This document shows, piece by piece, positions 25,594 to 32,416 of a stretch of 64,000 nt of DNA (positions are counted from its first letter, which is position 1; every line of letters starts with the position of its first letter). This stretch comes from Microvirga sp. (GTDB lineage Bacteria; Pseudomonadota; Alphaproteobacteria; Rhizobiales; Beijerinckiaceae): assembly GCF_014699075.1 (NCBI RefSeq), contig NZ_JACXAB010000009.1, forward strand, positions 1 through 64,000, written 5' to 3'. The position numbers and the translations under genes are program-made. Below the pieces are notes generated by a model. It had not been told where the DNA came from and did no database searches. It saw only the letters and a program-made list of their open reading frames with translations.

Positions 25594-25609
25594 GCTGCAT
25601 ATGGGCTCC

Positions 25610-26020
25610 TCACACCACCTCGGTCACCGCGCGCAGGCGCAGGGTGACGCGGGCGAGGCCGGAATCCTTGTCGCGGGCGGAGGTGAGTTCGGTGACGCGC
25701 AGGTTGACGAGGCGGTGGCCCTCAACGGTGAGCGGCGCATCGTCGAGGATCGCGAAGAAGCGGTCTGCGACCATGAGCGCCGTGCGTGCTCCCCCCTTCT
25801 CCGACCAGACCACGAGATCGATGCTCTGCGCATGACCGCGATCGAGATCGGTGGACCAATCCTCGGCCTTCACGTCGCCGAAGAGCGCATAGACCGGCTC
25901 GGCCCCGCGCGGCGGCTCGTCGTAGAGGCGCAAGGATCCGCCCATGAGCGCGCGCAGCTCCGCGTCGCCTGAGGCCGCATCGATGATCGCGCGGCGCAAG
26001 GAGAGAACCGGGCTCGTCAT
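25610..26020 (-). CDS. GTA gp8-like tail terminator protein (DUF3168)
   Basis: 136 residues from MTSPVLSLRRAIIDAASGDA. DUF3168 features are LYDEPPRGAEPVYALFGDV, DWSTDLDRGHAQSIDLVVWS and a C-terminal beta region (LVNLRVTELTSARDKDSGLA). It caps the tail tube and joins it to the head in HK97-like and GTA particles. The ATG overlaps the stop of gp7, as expected for an operon. The frame is intact. Confidence 0.9.
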   Translation of the reverse strand: MTSPVLSLRRAIIDAASGDAELRALMGGSLRLYDEPPRGAEPVYALFGDVKAEDWSTDLDRGHAQSIDLVVWSEKGGARTALMVADRFFAILDDAPLTVEGHRLVNLRVTELTSARDKDSGLARVTLRLRAVTEVV

Positions 26021-26352
26021 GCCCTCACCTCTTCGACGAGGCAGACGAGGTCGCGCTTCGATCCGTCCGGATCGGAGGCCGCGCGAATGGCGAAACGGCG
26101 CAGGCCCGAGGTGAGCCGCATGGCGCCCGTCACGCCCTCGCGGTAGCGCAGGGTGATGCGATGCGTCAGGCTCTGCTCGGGCCGGTCGGCCCACACACGC
26201 TCATGGCCTGAGAGCATCTCGATGGCACCCCAGATTTGAGGCCCCGGTGCATAGGAGCGAATAACGCCACCGAAGCCGTCGGGCCGCTCCAGCGGCAGCT
26301 CAAGCACGAACCGGCGCGAGCGCGCGCCGATGGGAATTGATTTGGTTTTCAT
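26017..26352 (-). CDS. GTA gp7-like head closure protein
   Basis: 111 residues from MKTKSIPIGARSRRFVLELP. The beta-rich head-closure fold is suggested by RPDGFGGVIRSYAPGPQIWG, SHRITLRYREGVT-like strands (LTHRITLRYREGVTGAMRL) and the ending SKRDLVCLVEEVRA. It closes the portal and connects to the tail terminator gp8, whose gene it overlaps by four bases. Upstream is a family G repeat, which interrupts the usual tight spacing to gp6. Confidence 0.87.
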   Translation of the reverse strand: MKTKSIPIGARSRRFVLELPLERPDGFGGVIRSYAPGPQIWGAIEMLSGHERVWADRPEQSLTHRITLRYREGVTGAMRLTSGLRRFAIRAASDPDGSKRDLVCLVEEVRA

Positions 26353-26401
26353 GGAATGGTCTTTGAAAGGAAGAGTGCAAGCGCTTGATGCAGTTCTCAC
26401 T

Positions 26402-26540
26402 GTCATTCCGGGGCTGCGTAGCGGAGCCCGGAATCCATAAATACTAGGTCTCAGGAAAGAGCGAGCGGCGGTGCGCCTCGGTCTGCACCGTTAGCGGTTA
26501 TGGATTCCGGGCTCGCCTTCGGCACCCCGGAATGACGGTG
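26402..26540. repeat. palindromic repeat, family G
   Basis: Left arm GTCATTCCGGGGCTGCG then GAGCCCGGAATCCATAA; right arm TTATGGATTCCGGGCTCG then CACCCCGGAATGAC, with about 55 bp between. It is distinct in sequence from family A but has the same design: outer CATTCC/GGAATG and inner ATGGATTCC/GGAATCCAT arms. It lies between gp6 and gp7. Confidence 0.8.
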
Positions 26541-26550
26541 AGAGCGATAT

Positions 26551-27117
26551 TCACAACCGCGCCCTCTGAAACGGCGCCACAAGCGCAAGAGCCTCGGGCG
26601 GCAGGATCTGCTCGCCTATGACGTCGCCGCGGTTCTCGAACCAGTGCGCCACGAGGATGCGGATGGCGAGCTTCAGGGTTGCAGGCACTGCCTCGAGCGT
26701 GGCCCCATAGCCGGCCCGCAGCGCGATGGAGATGCCGTAGCGGGGTCTGCCCGGTTCCGGCGCATCCTTGACGATGATGCGCGGCGGTTCGCTCAACCCA
26801 TCTGCCTCGAACGAATCGTCCGGCAGTTCCGCCGTGGCCCCCGAAGCATCCGTGATCCGGATCGCATCCACCGCAATCAGCGGCGAGAGCGGCAGCAGGA
26901 TCACGCGATCGCGGGGCCAGCGGTCGAGCACCACGCGCCAGCTTTGCTCGATGAGGATCCGCCGGGATGCCGCCTCGATCATGAGCCTGGCTGCCTTGAT
27001 GAGGCCTGAAATCAGGTCATCCTGCGCGGCATCGTCCTCATCGACGCGCAGGTAGGCCTTCATCTCGGCGAGCGTAATGGGCTCGACGGCGGGGCCGCTG
27101 ACGAATATGGGAATCAT
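26551..27117 (-). CDS. GTA gp6-like head-tail connector
   Basis: 188 residues from MIPIFVSGPAVEPITLAEMK, with the connector signature LAEMKAYLRVDEDDAAQDDL, IKAARLMIEAASRRILIEQS and a C-terminal helix LKLAIRILVAHWFENRGDVI. It binds below the portal as the adaptor ring. The frame is intact. In typical GTA clusters gp5 is directly upstream; here about 1.9 kb with two plus-strand protease genes and repeats intervene. Confidence 0.9.
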   Translation of the reverse strand: MIPIFVSGPAVEPITLAEMKAYLRVDEDDAAQDDLISGLIKAARLMIEAASRRILIEQSWRVVLDRWPRDRVILLPLSPLIAVDAIRITDASGATAELPDDSFEADGLSEPPRIIVKDAPEPGRPRYGISIALRAGYGATLEAVPATLKLAIRILVAHWFENRGDVIGEQILPPEALALVAPFQRARL

Positions 27118-27142
27118 CGGAAACAAGGATCCTTGTGCTGTC

Positions 27143-27889
27143 ATGAAACGTCTGATCACGTTCTGTTTTGCGCTGGCGCTGCCTGCTGCGGGCGCCCACG
27201 CCATCGTCGGCGGCCAGCCCGATGAGGGACCGCTGTCGCGCCAGAGCGTGATGGTGCTGAGTTCGAACGGCGGCGTGTGCAGCGCCGTGGTGCTGGCCCC
27301 CGACGTGGTGCTCACCGCCGCCCATTGCGTCACGGGCGCGGCCGAGCACCGGGTGCATTTTCGCGACGAGGCCGGCGAGCCCGTGCTGATCGTGCCGGCC
27401 GCGAAGGCCGTGCATCCCGGCTACAACGCCAAGGCCATCGAGACGCGCCAGCGCTCTATCGATCTCGCGCTCGTTCGTATTCCCGAGACGCTGCCCACGC
27501 GCTTCGAGCAGGCGACGCTCGGCGCTTCGAGGGTCCCCGAGAACACGTTCGTCACCGTGGGCGGCTATGGGCTTGCCCGCGAGGGCGACGCCAAGAGCAC
27601 CGGCACCTTCCGCACCGCGTCGCTGACAGCCGTCGAACCCTATGGATCAAGCAGGATTCTGCTCTGGGCCGAAGGGTCCGGTTCAGCCAGCGCCTGCCAG
27701 GGCGATTCCGGCGGGCCGATGGCGTCCGGAGCGACGGTTGCTGCCATCACGAGTTGGGCTGCGCCGGCCAAGGGCCGCAGCTGCGGAGGCCTCACGCAGG
27801 GTATCCTCGTCGGCCCGCAGCGGGAGTGGATCGACCGGACTTTGAAGGGCTGGAACCGTGCTGCGTTGTGGAGCGGCAACGGGTTTTAG
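27143..27889 (+). CDS. secreted trypsin-like serine protease (tandem copy 1)
   Basis: 248 residues with a signal peptide (MKRLITFCFALALPAAGAHA) followed at once by IVGGQPDEG, the mature N-terminus pattern of chymotrypsin-fold enzymes. The triad is present: His in LTAAHCVTG, Asp in RSIDLALVRIP and Ser in CQGDSGGPMAS. Cysteines near these motifs could form disulphides. Exported or periplasmic. It is on the opposite strand to the GTA genes and 25 bp from the gp6 start, so the two are divergent. Copy 2 lies 79 bp downstream; the pair arose by duplication. Substrate unknown. Confidence 0.88.
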   Translation: MKRLITFCFALALPAAGAHAIVGGQPDEGPLSRQSVMVLSSNGGVCSAVVLAPDVVLTAAHCVTGAAEHRVHFRDEAGEPVLIVPAAKAVHPGYNAKAIETRQRSIDLALVRIPETLPTRFEQATLGASRVPENTFVTVGGYGLAREGDAKSTGTFRTASLTAVEPYGSSRILLWAEGSGSASACQGDSGGPMASGATVAAITSWAAPAKGRSCGGLTQGILVGPQREWIDRTLKGWNRAALWSGNGF

Positions 27890-27968
27890 AAATTTACGAT
27901 GTAACGGAACTATCCTCGTCGCAGAGGTCTTGCCTTACAAAGTCCCTCCTTTACGGCATCATCAATCC

Positions 27969-28757
27969 ATGCGCGCATTGCCGATTCTTGCCCTCGCTGC
28001 CTTTACCCTCATCGCAAGCCCGGCCTGGGCCATCCTGGAGGGTGCGACCTCGCGCGACCCCAACGGGTTGCGCCGCTCCGTGGTCTCCATTGAAAACTCG
28101 CTGGGCGAGCTCTGCTCGGGCGTGGTCGTCGGGCCCGATCTCGTGCTGACGGCGGCCCATTGCGTGATCGATCGCGCCGCCTATCGCGTCACTGCCCTCA
28201 CGCGCGCGTTCCGGCCACAGCGCTTCAACGTCGCCGCGCTCGCCATTCACCCGACCTTCGTGCCCGGCACCACGCCGCGCACGCAGCCCGGCATCGATCT
28301 CGCCGTAGTCAAACTCGACCGGCCCCTCGGCCCCGATTTCCTCCCCCTCGATCCGACCCAGGCGGGCCGCATCGATGTGGGCGACGGCGTGACCATCGCA
28401 GGCTACGGCGTGCTCTCGGAGCGCGCCCGCGGCACGGCCAGGACGCTGCGCCAGACCAACCTCGTGTCGCTCGGTCCCATCGAGGTCGCAAACCGCGTGC
28501 TCATCGTCGCCGACCGCAACCGGCTCGCGGAGACTGCAGGCGCCGGCGCCTGCCGGGGCGATTCCGGCGGGCCGATCCTGGCTGCAACCCAGAGAGGCTA
28601 CCAGCTCTACGGCATCACGAGCTGGTCGAGCGGCGCCCTGCGCTCGCCCCGGCCGACCGCCTGCGGCGGTCTCACGGCCGTGACGCCGGTGGTGGAGCAC
28701 CTGCGCTGGATCACGGGCAGCATGCAGAGCCTCAACGCCGCCTGGGCGGGGAACTAA
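27969..28757 (+). CDS. secreted trypsin-like serine protease (tandem copy 2)
   Basis: 262 residues: a signal peptide (MRALPILALAAFTLIASPAWA), then ILEGATSRDPNG, catalytic His in LTAAHCVID, Asp in PGIDLAVVKLD and Ser in ACRGDSGGPILA. It shares layout and motifs with copy 1 but is clearly diverged, so the duplication is not recent. The start follows a short gap after copy 1, and the two may be cotranscribed. Downstream lies a block of D, E, B and A repeats and then the interrupted capsid gene. It might act on envelope proteins; no direct link to particle assembly is visible. Confidence 0.88.
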   Translation: MRALPILALAAFTLIASPAWAILEGATSRDPNGLRRSVVSIENSLGELCSGVVVGPDLVLTAAHCVIDRAAYRVTALTRAFRPQRFNVAALAIHPTFVPGTTPRTQPGIDLAVVKLDRPLGPDFLPLDPTQAGRIDVGDGVTIAGYGVLSERARGTARTLRQTNLVSLGPIEVANRVLIVADRNRLAETAGAGACRGDSGGPILAATQRGYQLYGITSWSSGALRSPRPTACGGLTAVTPVVEHLRWITGSMQSLNAAWAGN

Positions 28758-28767
28758 ATAAATCCTC

Positions 28768-29021
28768 CACGTCATCACCGGCCTTGTGCCGGTGATCCCG
28801 GTCCTGTTGTTCCTCTGACCTCATCCTGAGGAGCAGCCGTCAGGCTGCGTCTCGAAGGAGGTCAGTGTTTCCTAAGACGTGGATGGCCGGGACAAGCCCG
28901 GCCATGACGATGTAGGTGTCATTCCCGGCCGGAGCGACAGCGGCGGGGAAGGGAATCCATAGTGCTGAGCGTGCGGGTGGATCCCCTTCCCTCGCCTAAA
29001 GGCTCGCCGGGGATGACACCG
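28768..29021. repeat. composite block of D/E, partial B and A repeats
   Basis: 28768-28810 is the left half of a D-type unit (CATCACCGGCCTTGTGCCGG). 28816-28865 is a truncated B unit (CCTCATCCTGAGGAGCAGCC, CGTCTCGAAGGAGG). 28871-28912 is the right half of an E unit (AAGACGTGGATGGCCGGGAC, CCGGCCATGACG). 28915-29021 is a complete family A unit. The B fragment sits where intact D/E units have their loop, as in 20834-21050. No gene is visible. Confidence 0.75.
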
Positions 29022-29025
29022 GATC

Positions 29026-30261
29026 TTACGCCGCGAACTTCAGCAGCTTGATCGCCGCGTAGTCCTGCACGCCGCCGCCCACGCGCTTGGTGGTGTAGAA
29101 CAGCACATAGGGCTTGGCGGAATACGGATCGCGCAGCACGCGCATGCCGGCGCGGTCCACCACGAGATAACCGCGCTTGAAGTCGCCGAACGCGATGGCG
29201 CAGGCGTTCAGCGCGATGTCCGGCATGTCCTCTGCCTCCACCACGGGGAAGCCCATGAGCGTCGCGGCCTGGCCGATGCTCGCGGGCGGTGCCCAGAGGT
29301 ACTGACCGTTGTCGTCCTTGAAGCGGCGGATCGCGCTCTGCGTCTTGCGGTTCATCACGAAGGCGGCGTTCTGGCGATAGCCGGATTTCAGCGTGTAGAT
29401 CAGATCCACCAGCACGTCGGACGGATTTTCCGCCGGGAAGGTCGCCCCGCCCGTGTTCACCGTGCCGAGGCGGCCCTATTCCCAGATTTCGTTCTCGACC
29501 GTGTCGGTGGTGAGAAAGCCCTTGGGCTTGTTCAGGCCGTCGCCGTTGACGAAGGCGGCGCTTTCCTGCTCGGCGAAGGCGGATTCCACCTCCTCGGCGA
29601 TCCAGCTCTCGATATCGACCACCGCATCGTCGAGCAGGGTCTGGGTCGCGGCCGGCATGGCGTAGAGCTCCATGGCCGGAAAGCTCATCTCGGAGAGCGT
29701 GGGGCTCGCCGTCTGCGGACGCGCGGCCGTCTCGCCGACCCAGCCGGTGGCCGGGCCCGTGGTGGAGAAGGCGCGCTTGTACTGGCCACCGGAGATCACC
29801 CGCACCGACGAGATGGCGCGGATCGGCGACACATTGGCGAGGCGGCGCAGCACCTCGCGCTCAACCGTGTCGGGCACGAGATAGCCGCCGTCGGGGCCGG
29901 AGCCCGCCGAGAGCGCCTTCTCCTCCAGCCGCTTGAGGCCCGTGGCCTCGCCGCTGCGGACATACGCATGGAACGCACTCTTGTGCTTGGCCTGAACCGG
30001 ATCGCGTGGAGCGTCCGTGCCGCCGAGCGGCGGGCGGGAGCGGTCGAGGGCGAGACGGTCGAGGCGGCGCTTGGCGTCGTCGAGGGCAGTGTCGATGCGG
30101 GCGAGCTTCTCGTCCGTCACCACATCGCCGGTGAGCCTGGTCTCGATCTCGGACAGGCGCGTGTCGTTGGCATCCTTGAACGCCTCGAAGGCGCGGGCAA
30201 AATCCTCGAAGGCCGAGGCGACATCGTCGGACACGGCTTTGGTTTCAACAACGGGAATCAT
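29026..30261 (-). pseudogene. GTA gp5-like HK97 major capsid gene with in-frame TAG
   Basis: From MIPVVETKAVSDDVASAFED the sequence is an HK97-fold capsid protein: an N-terminal helical scaffold region (ANDTRLSEIETRLTG, about residues 1-75), then SGPDGGYLVPDTVEREVLRR, RVISGGQYKRAFSTTGPATG and AEQESAAFVNGDGLNKPKGF. At codon 262 the frame meets TAG (29476-29478) inside VENEIWE-stop-GRLGTV and continues in the same frame for 150 codons to the normal C-terminus (GDFKRGYLVVDRAGMRVLRD, AIKLLKFAA). Relatives have Trp here (WEWG as I recall), so TGG to TAG is likely. Without suppression only a truncated, non-assembling protein is made. Confidence 0.85.
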
Positions 30262-30296
30262 CACAATCCATAGGTTTGAAAGGAACAGCTTAGGAA

Positions 30297-30352
30297 ATGA
30301 GCATCGGATGGATCCGAAAAGCGGAATCCCCTTTTTGGCCCGATGCTCCAAA
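30297..30352. repeat. partial family F repeat
   Basis: A half unit of the element at 14361-14468: GAGCATCGGATGGATCCG, AAAAGCGG and GGCCCGATGCTC form a hairpin about 36 bp upstream of the capsid start. Confidence 0.65.
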
Positions 30353-30353
30353 G

Positions 30354-30378
30354 AAAAAGGCCCGCCGGAGGGCGGGCC
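30354..30378 (-). terminator. intrinsic terminator upstream of the capsid gene
   Basis: On the minus strand a perfect 8-bp stem (GGCCCGCC / GGCGGGCC) with a 4-base loop is followed by TTTTTC. It lies between gp4 and gp5, so it would stop transcription coming from the gp1 side. It may have arrived with the glycine-zipper gene located just upstream on the same strand. Confidence 0.75.
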
Positions 30379-30412
30379 CGTTGTTTCCCCTGTGAGGCCG
30401 GCTCATCAAGCT

Positions 30413-30520
30413 CCGACCTCATCCTGAGGAGGATTGCATCAGCAATCCGTCTCGAAGGAGGTTCCAGTGCGCGCTGGAACCTCCTTCGACACGCCGCTTT
30501 CGCGGCTCCTCAGGATGAGG
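30413..30520. repeat. palindromic repeat, family B
   Basis: Left arm CCTCATCCTGAGGAGG, inner CGTCTCGAAGGAGGTTCC; right arm GGAACCTCCTTCGACACG and CCTCAGGATGAGG. A complete copy of the unit at 33708-33818. A TIR-like sequence (GGCTCATCAA) lies just before it. Confidence 0.8.
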
Positions 30521-30569
30521 GCTCAGGAGTCGAACACAGTGATAAGCCAGTCTACGTGAGGGAAAGGGT

Positions 30570-30794
30570 TCAGCGGCGGCGGGTCGTGCGGCGAACCGGG
30601 CGCGTGTTGGCCTGGACCGTATCGGACACGGCCGGACCGGCCGCCGCACCGACGCCGGCGCCAACCACGGCGCCCACAGGACCGGCCACCGCACCGACAC
30701 CGGCGCCGACAGCCGCACCGCCCACCCGCTCTTCCGTGGTCGTGCAGGCCGCCGCCGCAAGGCCGATCAACGCAACGAAAGCTAGCTTCTTCAT
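30570..30794 (-). CDS. small glycine-zipper lipoprotein
   Basis: 74 residues from MKKLAFVALIGLAAAACTTT, a lipoprotein signal with Cys after AAAA. A glycine/alanine zipper (GGAAVGAGVGAVAGPVGAVV, GAGVGAAAGPAVSD) follows, and then a basic tail (RPVRRTTRRR). Glycine-zipper proteins of this size associate with the envelope in many Hyphomicrobiales; a related protein is encoded at 44372. It is on the same strand as the GTA genes but is not a virion gene. A weak EcfG-like site (TGAAC, 16 bp, CGTT) lies near 30882-30905. Confidence 0.7.
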   Translation of the reverse strand: MKKLAFVALIGLAAAACTTTEERVGGAAVGAGVGAVAGPVGAVVGAGVGAAAGPAVSDTVQANTRPVRRTTRRR

Positions 30795-30902
30795 CAGAAC
30801 CTCCCGAGACAAGCGAAGAACAGACACCTCTCGCGTGAGGAAAGGGCCCGCAGCCTCCGCGCTCTTGCGGGCTTTCAGCTAACGCGCTCCAACGGACAAG
30901 GT

Positions 30903-31438
30903 TCAGGAAAACAGTCTGGCGGCGGTGCTACGAATATGGGTAGCGAGCTTCGGGGCCGTTTGCTTGACGGCTTCGACCCGCGCGCCGGGCAGCATCGGAA
31001 AGGTCACAACCGAGATCTCCCACAGGTCGAGCCGCTCCAGGCGACGCAAACCGGTCGGCCTCTCGGCCCTGGCCCGCTCGACGCGAAAGCCGATGGAGAG
31101 CCCGTCCACGGCTCCGTCGCGCATGAGGGCAAGGATGTCCCGTGCCCGTTCGACCGCAAGGTTGAGCTTGCTGCGCACGCGCAATCCGCGCAGATCCTCC
31201 GCGATGGAGAGCCAGCGCCCGATGGGCTGCGCCGGGTCGTGCTGCCAGAGCAGGCGCACCTGCGCGGCGCTGCGTTTCTTAAGGAGTCGCGGAAGGCGCC
31301 GGGCATCACCACGTCCTTGCCGAGATCGGCGTCGCCGAACAGGCTGGAATAGCCCTCGAACACGCCATCCGTGTCGACGCCGCTCAGGGGCTCGGGCAGG
31401 AACTTGCGCTCGCGGACAGTCGTTGCGGCCGCCATCAT
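30903..31438 (-). pseudogene. GTA gp4-like HK97 prohead protease with frameshift
   Basis: The first frame begins MMAAATTVRERKFLPEPLSG and reaches DLGKDVVMPGAFRDSL. The second frame continues KKRSAAQVRLLWQHDPAQPI, GRWLSIAEDLRGLRVRSKLN, AVDGLSIGFRVE and DLWEISVVTFPMLPGARVE, which are the HK97 prohead protease hallmarks including His and Ser of the active site. The two frames join at about 31281-31284, where one missing base explains the shift (TCCTTAAG where TCCCTTAAG would restore it). The total of 536 bp is one short of 179 codons. The enzyme that would mature the capsid is therefore probably lost. Confidence 0.82.
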
Positions 31439-31584
31439 CGCGCGGCCCCGCGGGCGGTTTTCGGCGGCTTCACATCAAGCTTTTCGAGCTGGCGCACGAA
31501 GTCGCGGAACACGAGCGTGGCGCGGGTCTGGCTCTCCCGCGCCGCCTTTGGCTTGCGCGGAGTGCGGGATGAAAGGCGGGTCAC
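31435..31584 (-). CDS. small basic protein between GTA gp3 and gp4
   Basis: A 49-residue frame from GTG (VTRLSSRTPRKPKAARESQ) through ATLVFRDFVRQLEKLDVKPP to its TGA, which overlaps the gp4 start. Its start overlaps the stop of the next gene upstream. The four-base overlaps on both sides and the open frame indicate a real operon member. Rich in Arg and Lys; no family recognised. It could be a short scaffold or accessory protein of the head. Confidence 0.55.
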   Translation of the reverse strand: MTRLSSRTPRKPKAARESQTRATLVFRDFVRQLEKLDVKPPKTARGAAR

Positions 31585-31781
31585 GAGGGATCTCCCGAGT
31601 GGCGGCGGTTGAACATGGACAGCTCGCGCACGAACGCATCGAACCGGCGGTTGGCCGCGAACAGGTCGCGCAGGGTCATGGCAAGCAAGGCGGACGCCCC
31701 GCTGGCCCAGACGAACAGGGCTAGATGGGCAAGATCCCCGCGCCGAATGACGGCCTCGGTGATCTGGTCAAGTGAGTTCAT
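31581..31781 (-). CDS. small membrane protein between GTA gp3 and gp4
   Basis: 66 residues from MNSLDQITEAVIRRGDLAHL with one membrane helix (LALFVWASGASALLAMTL) and a basic C-terminus (AANRRFDAFVRELSMFNRRH). A short hypothetical membrane protein at this place is a recurrent feature of RcGTA-like clusters in Rhizobiales as I recall. Its stop overlaps the GTG of the next small gene. Function unknown. Confidence 0.6.
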   Translation of the reverse strand: MNSLDQITEAVIRRGDLAHLALFVWASGASALLAMTLRDLFAANRRFDAFVRELSMFNRRHSGDPS

Positions 31782-31839
31782 GATTTGTTCTCGTGAAAAG
31801 CTCCGTTGGGCGTGGTTTGGGCAATACGCGTAGTCCTTG

Positions 31840-31942
31840 TTGTCATTCCCGGCCGGAGCGTAGCGGAGGGAAAGGGGATCCACTCACACGCGCAGCGCTA
31901 TGGATCCCCTTCCCTCGCCTTCGGCTCGCCGGGGATGACACG
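31840..31942. repeat. palindromic repeat, family A (left flank of the GIY-YIG gene)
   Basis: Complete unit from TGTCATTCCCGGCCGGAGCG to CGCCGGGGATGACACGG, with inner arms GGGGATCCACTC and TATGGATCCCC. The copy on the other side of the GIY-YIG gene (32284-32384) is inverted relative to this one. Confidence 0.85.
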
Positions 31943-31987
31943 GGGTTCTAGGCATGTGCTATGAAGTTGCACCTCAAGGCGTCTCTC

Positions 31988-32278
31988 ATGGGCAAGCACT
32001 ACGCTGTCTACATTCTAGCCAGCGGGAAGAACGGCACGCTGTATATCGGCGTTACAAGCAGCCTCCTGCAGCGCATAGTTCAGCATAAATCCCTCGCCGT
32101 TCCAGGGTTCACAAAGCGCTATCGCATCACAAGACTTGTGTACGTCGAGGTCTTTGCAAACGTGAATGAAGCAATTGCTCGCGAGAAGCAGCTCAAGGGC
32201 TGGAACAGAGCATGGAAGATCAAGCTTATCGAGCAATCGAATCCAAACTGGGATGATCTGGATCCGACTGCCTGCTGA
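31988..32278 (+). CDS. GIY-YIG nuclease superfamily protein
   Basis: 96 residues from MGKHYAVYILASGKNGTLYI. The two short signatures are present as YAVYIL and LYIGVT, about 10 residues apart, followed by the helix with the catalytic-type Arg (SSLLQRIVQHKS) and the conserved Glu near EAIAREKQLKGWNRAWKIKL. This is the single-domain YhbQ/UPF0213-like type that often travels with mobile or repeated DNA. The gene is on the plus strand between gp3 and the small GTA genes and is bracketed by two oppositely oriented family A repeats. Likely a cytoplasmic DNA nuclease; target unknown. Confidence 0.9.
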   Translation: MGKHYAVYILASGKNGTLYIGVTSSLLQRIVQHKSLAVPGFTKRYRITRLVYVEVFANVNEAIAREKQLKGWNRAWKIKLIEQSNPNWDDLDPTAC

Positions 32279-32283
32279 CAACG

Positions 32284-32384
32284 CTGTCATCCCCGGCGGC
32301 CGCAGGCCGGGAAGGGAATCCACTGGCACCCTCAGCGCCATGGATTCCCTTCCCCTCCGCTGCGCTCCGGCCGGGAATGACACC
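32284..32384. repeat. palindromic repeat, family A, inverted copy
   Basis: Starts CTGTCATCCCCGGCGGCCG and ends GCTCCGGCCGGGAATGACACC, the reverse-complement order of the copy at 31840-31942. It starts 6 bp after the stop of the GIY-YIG gene. Confidence 0.82.
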
Positions 32385-32416
32385 ATCCTGTCAGGGGGTC
32401 CGCATACTGAGAGGCT

